From: Streptomyces chartreusis NRRL 3882
Lineage (GTDB): Bacteria; Actinomycetota; Actinomycetes; Streptomycetales; Streptomycetaceae
Length of the DNA: 64,000 nucleotides
Reading direction: 5' to 3'
Assembly (NCBI RefSeq): GCF_900236475.1
Contig: NZ_LT963352.1
Coordinates: forward strand, 3,038,001 to 3,102,000
Under the pieces are notes generated by a model, which saw nothing but the letters and a program-made list of their open reading frames with translations, did not search any database and was not told the DNA's origin. Shown piece by piece: positions 63,610-64,000 of the stretch. Each line of letters begins with the position of its first letter. The first letter of the stretch is position 1. A program made the position numbers and the translations under genes.

Positions 63610-64000
63610 ATGAAGCAGCAGGGTGCGCACCCCGAGGACCCGGAGGGCACCTCTGACGCTTCGTCGCGCCCGGGCACTCCGGACGACAGCCCGAAACCGG
63701 CCGGTGAGCAGAACGGGGCGGCTGCGGACAAGTCCGGCGACAAGGCTCCGACGGCCGCTGATGACTCCGGCGCCAAGGGCCCGACGGCCGCCGAGCAGTC
63801 CGGCACCCAGGGCCCGGCGGCCGCCGAGAAGTCCCGCAGGAAGGCCCCGGCGTCCGCCGAGGACGAGGAGACCGTGCACATCGACGAGGTGGAGGGCGAC
63901 GAACCGCTGCTCCCCGCGCGCGTGCACCGCCCGTCCGACCTGATGCGGCTCCTGGTGGGCATGCTCGCCGTCGCGCTGCTGATCGGAATCGCCGCGTTCG
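63610..64000 (+). CDS. Membrane protein, 5' part, with repetitive charged N-terminus
   Basis: The first 130 codons of a gene running off the window. Residues 1-95 are Asp/Glu/Lys/Ala-rich with four 11-residue repeats, then EDEETVHIDEVEGDEP and RPSDLMRLLVGMLAVALLIGIAAF, the start of a membrane helix. The RPSDLMRLL lead-in resembles the flippase-like/lysylphosphatidylglycerol synthase membrane family in Streptomyces, but too little is visible to be sure. Confidence 0.7.
   Translation, partial: MKQQGAHPEDPEGTSDASSRPGTPDDSPKPAGEQNGAAADKSGDKAPTAADDSGAKGPTAAEQSGTQGPAAAEKSRRKAPASAEDEETVHIDEVEGDEPLLPARVHRPSDLMRLLVGMLAVALLIGIAAF
63721..63852 (+). repeat. Four degenerate 33-bp repeats in the 3'-end gene
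   Basis: Codons 38-81 encode four 11-residue units, AADKSGDKAPT, AADDSGAKGPT, AAEQSGTQGPA and AAEKSRRKAPA. The DNA copies have diverged, so this is an older repeat than the one in adnA. Confidence 0.8.

Overview
The window is a stretch of a Streptomyces chromosome. The evidence is the very high GC content with GC-rich third codon positions, many GTG starts, ATGA/GTGA gene overlaps, and a set of genes typical of the genus: DasA/DasR, a class Ia ribonucleotide reductase under a B12 riboswitch, epi-isozizaene synthase with its CYP170, SigR/RsrA, WblC, mycoredoxin and AdnAB. Gene order agrees with what I remember of the S. coelicolor chromosome around SCO5180 to SCO5232. That agreement is from memory, not from a search. 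No prophage, integrase, transposase or CRISPR array was seen.

Layout, left part (1-16100): the start of dasA (minus) and dasR (plus) face away from each other across three DasR-type operators. Then come a DUF3311/sodium-solute symporter pair, a GNAT acetyltransferase, a cobalamin riboswitch leading nrdA-nrdB, a small opposite-strand membrane ORF, and nrdS. On the minus strand follow the albaflavenone pair (terpene synthase and CYP170), peptide deformylase, and a coupled three-gene unit of two membrane HD-domain proteins and a TPR protein.

Middle (16200-32200): rsrA-sigR with a sigma-R-type autoregulatory promoter and the start of the long SigR isoform; an alpha/beta hydrolase with an HMCES/YedK-type protein; an M50-like protease; aroA-rsgA; an SMR efflux protein and a TetR regulator; hisN; a CBS protein; divergent catalase and CatR-type Fur regulator; a NitT/TauT-type ABC transporter; and two identical initiator tRNA genes flanking a Sel1-repeat protein.

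Right part (32268-63423): this carries the same kinds of genes, in much the same order, as I remember for Mycobacterium tuberculosis Rv3193c-Rv3204: UPF0182 protein, PDZ/Lon-like protease, zincin-like protein, ABC1 kinase, WhiB7/WblC, UvrD2, mycoredoxin, NudC, AdnB/AdnA and an alkyltransferase-like protein. Streptomyces-type genes are interspersed, including moaE, an SDR protein, a NUDIX hydrolase, three AIM24 proteins (one fused to TerD), an M48-type peptidase and a ThiF-like protein. The block is rich in DNA repair and thiol/redox genes. SigR promoter matches lie before sigR itself and before the mycoredoxin gene, which links the two halves.

The most interesting regulatory structures are the wblC leader (upstream ORF followed by an intrinsic terminator just before the gene), the inverted repeat between nrdS and the small membrane ORF, and the B12 riboswitch. 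The most unusual coding structures are the TerD-AIM24 fusion cluster, the HD/degenerate-HD/TPR unit, and a decayed methyltransferase next to nudC. I did not find a wholly new system such as a defence island.
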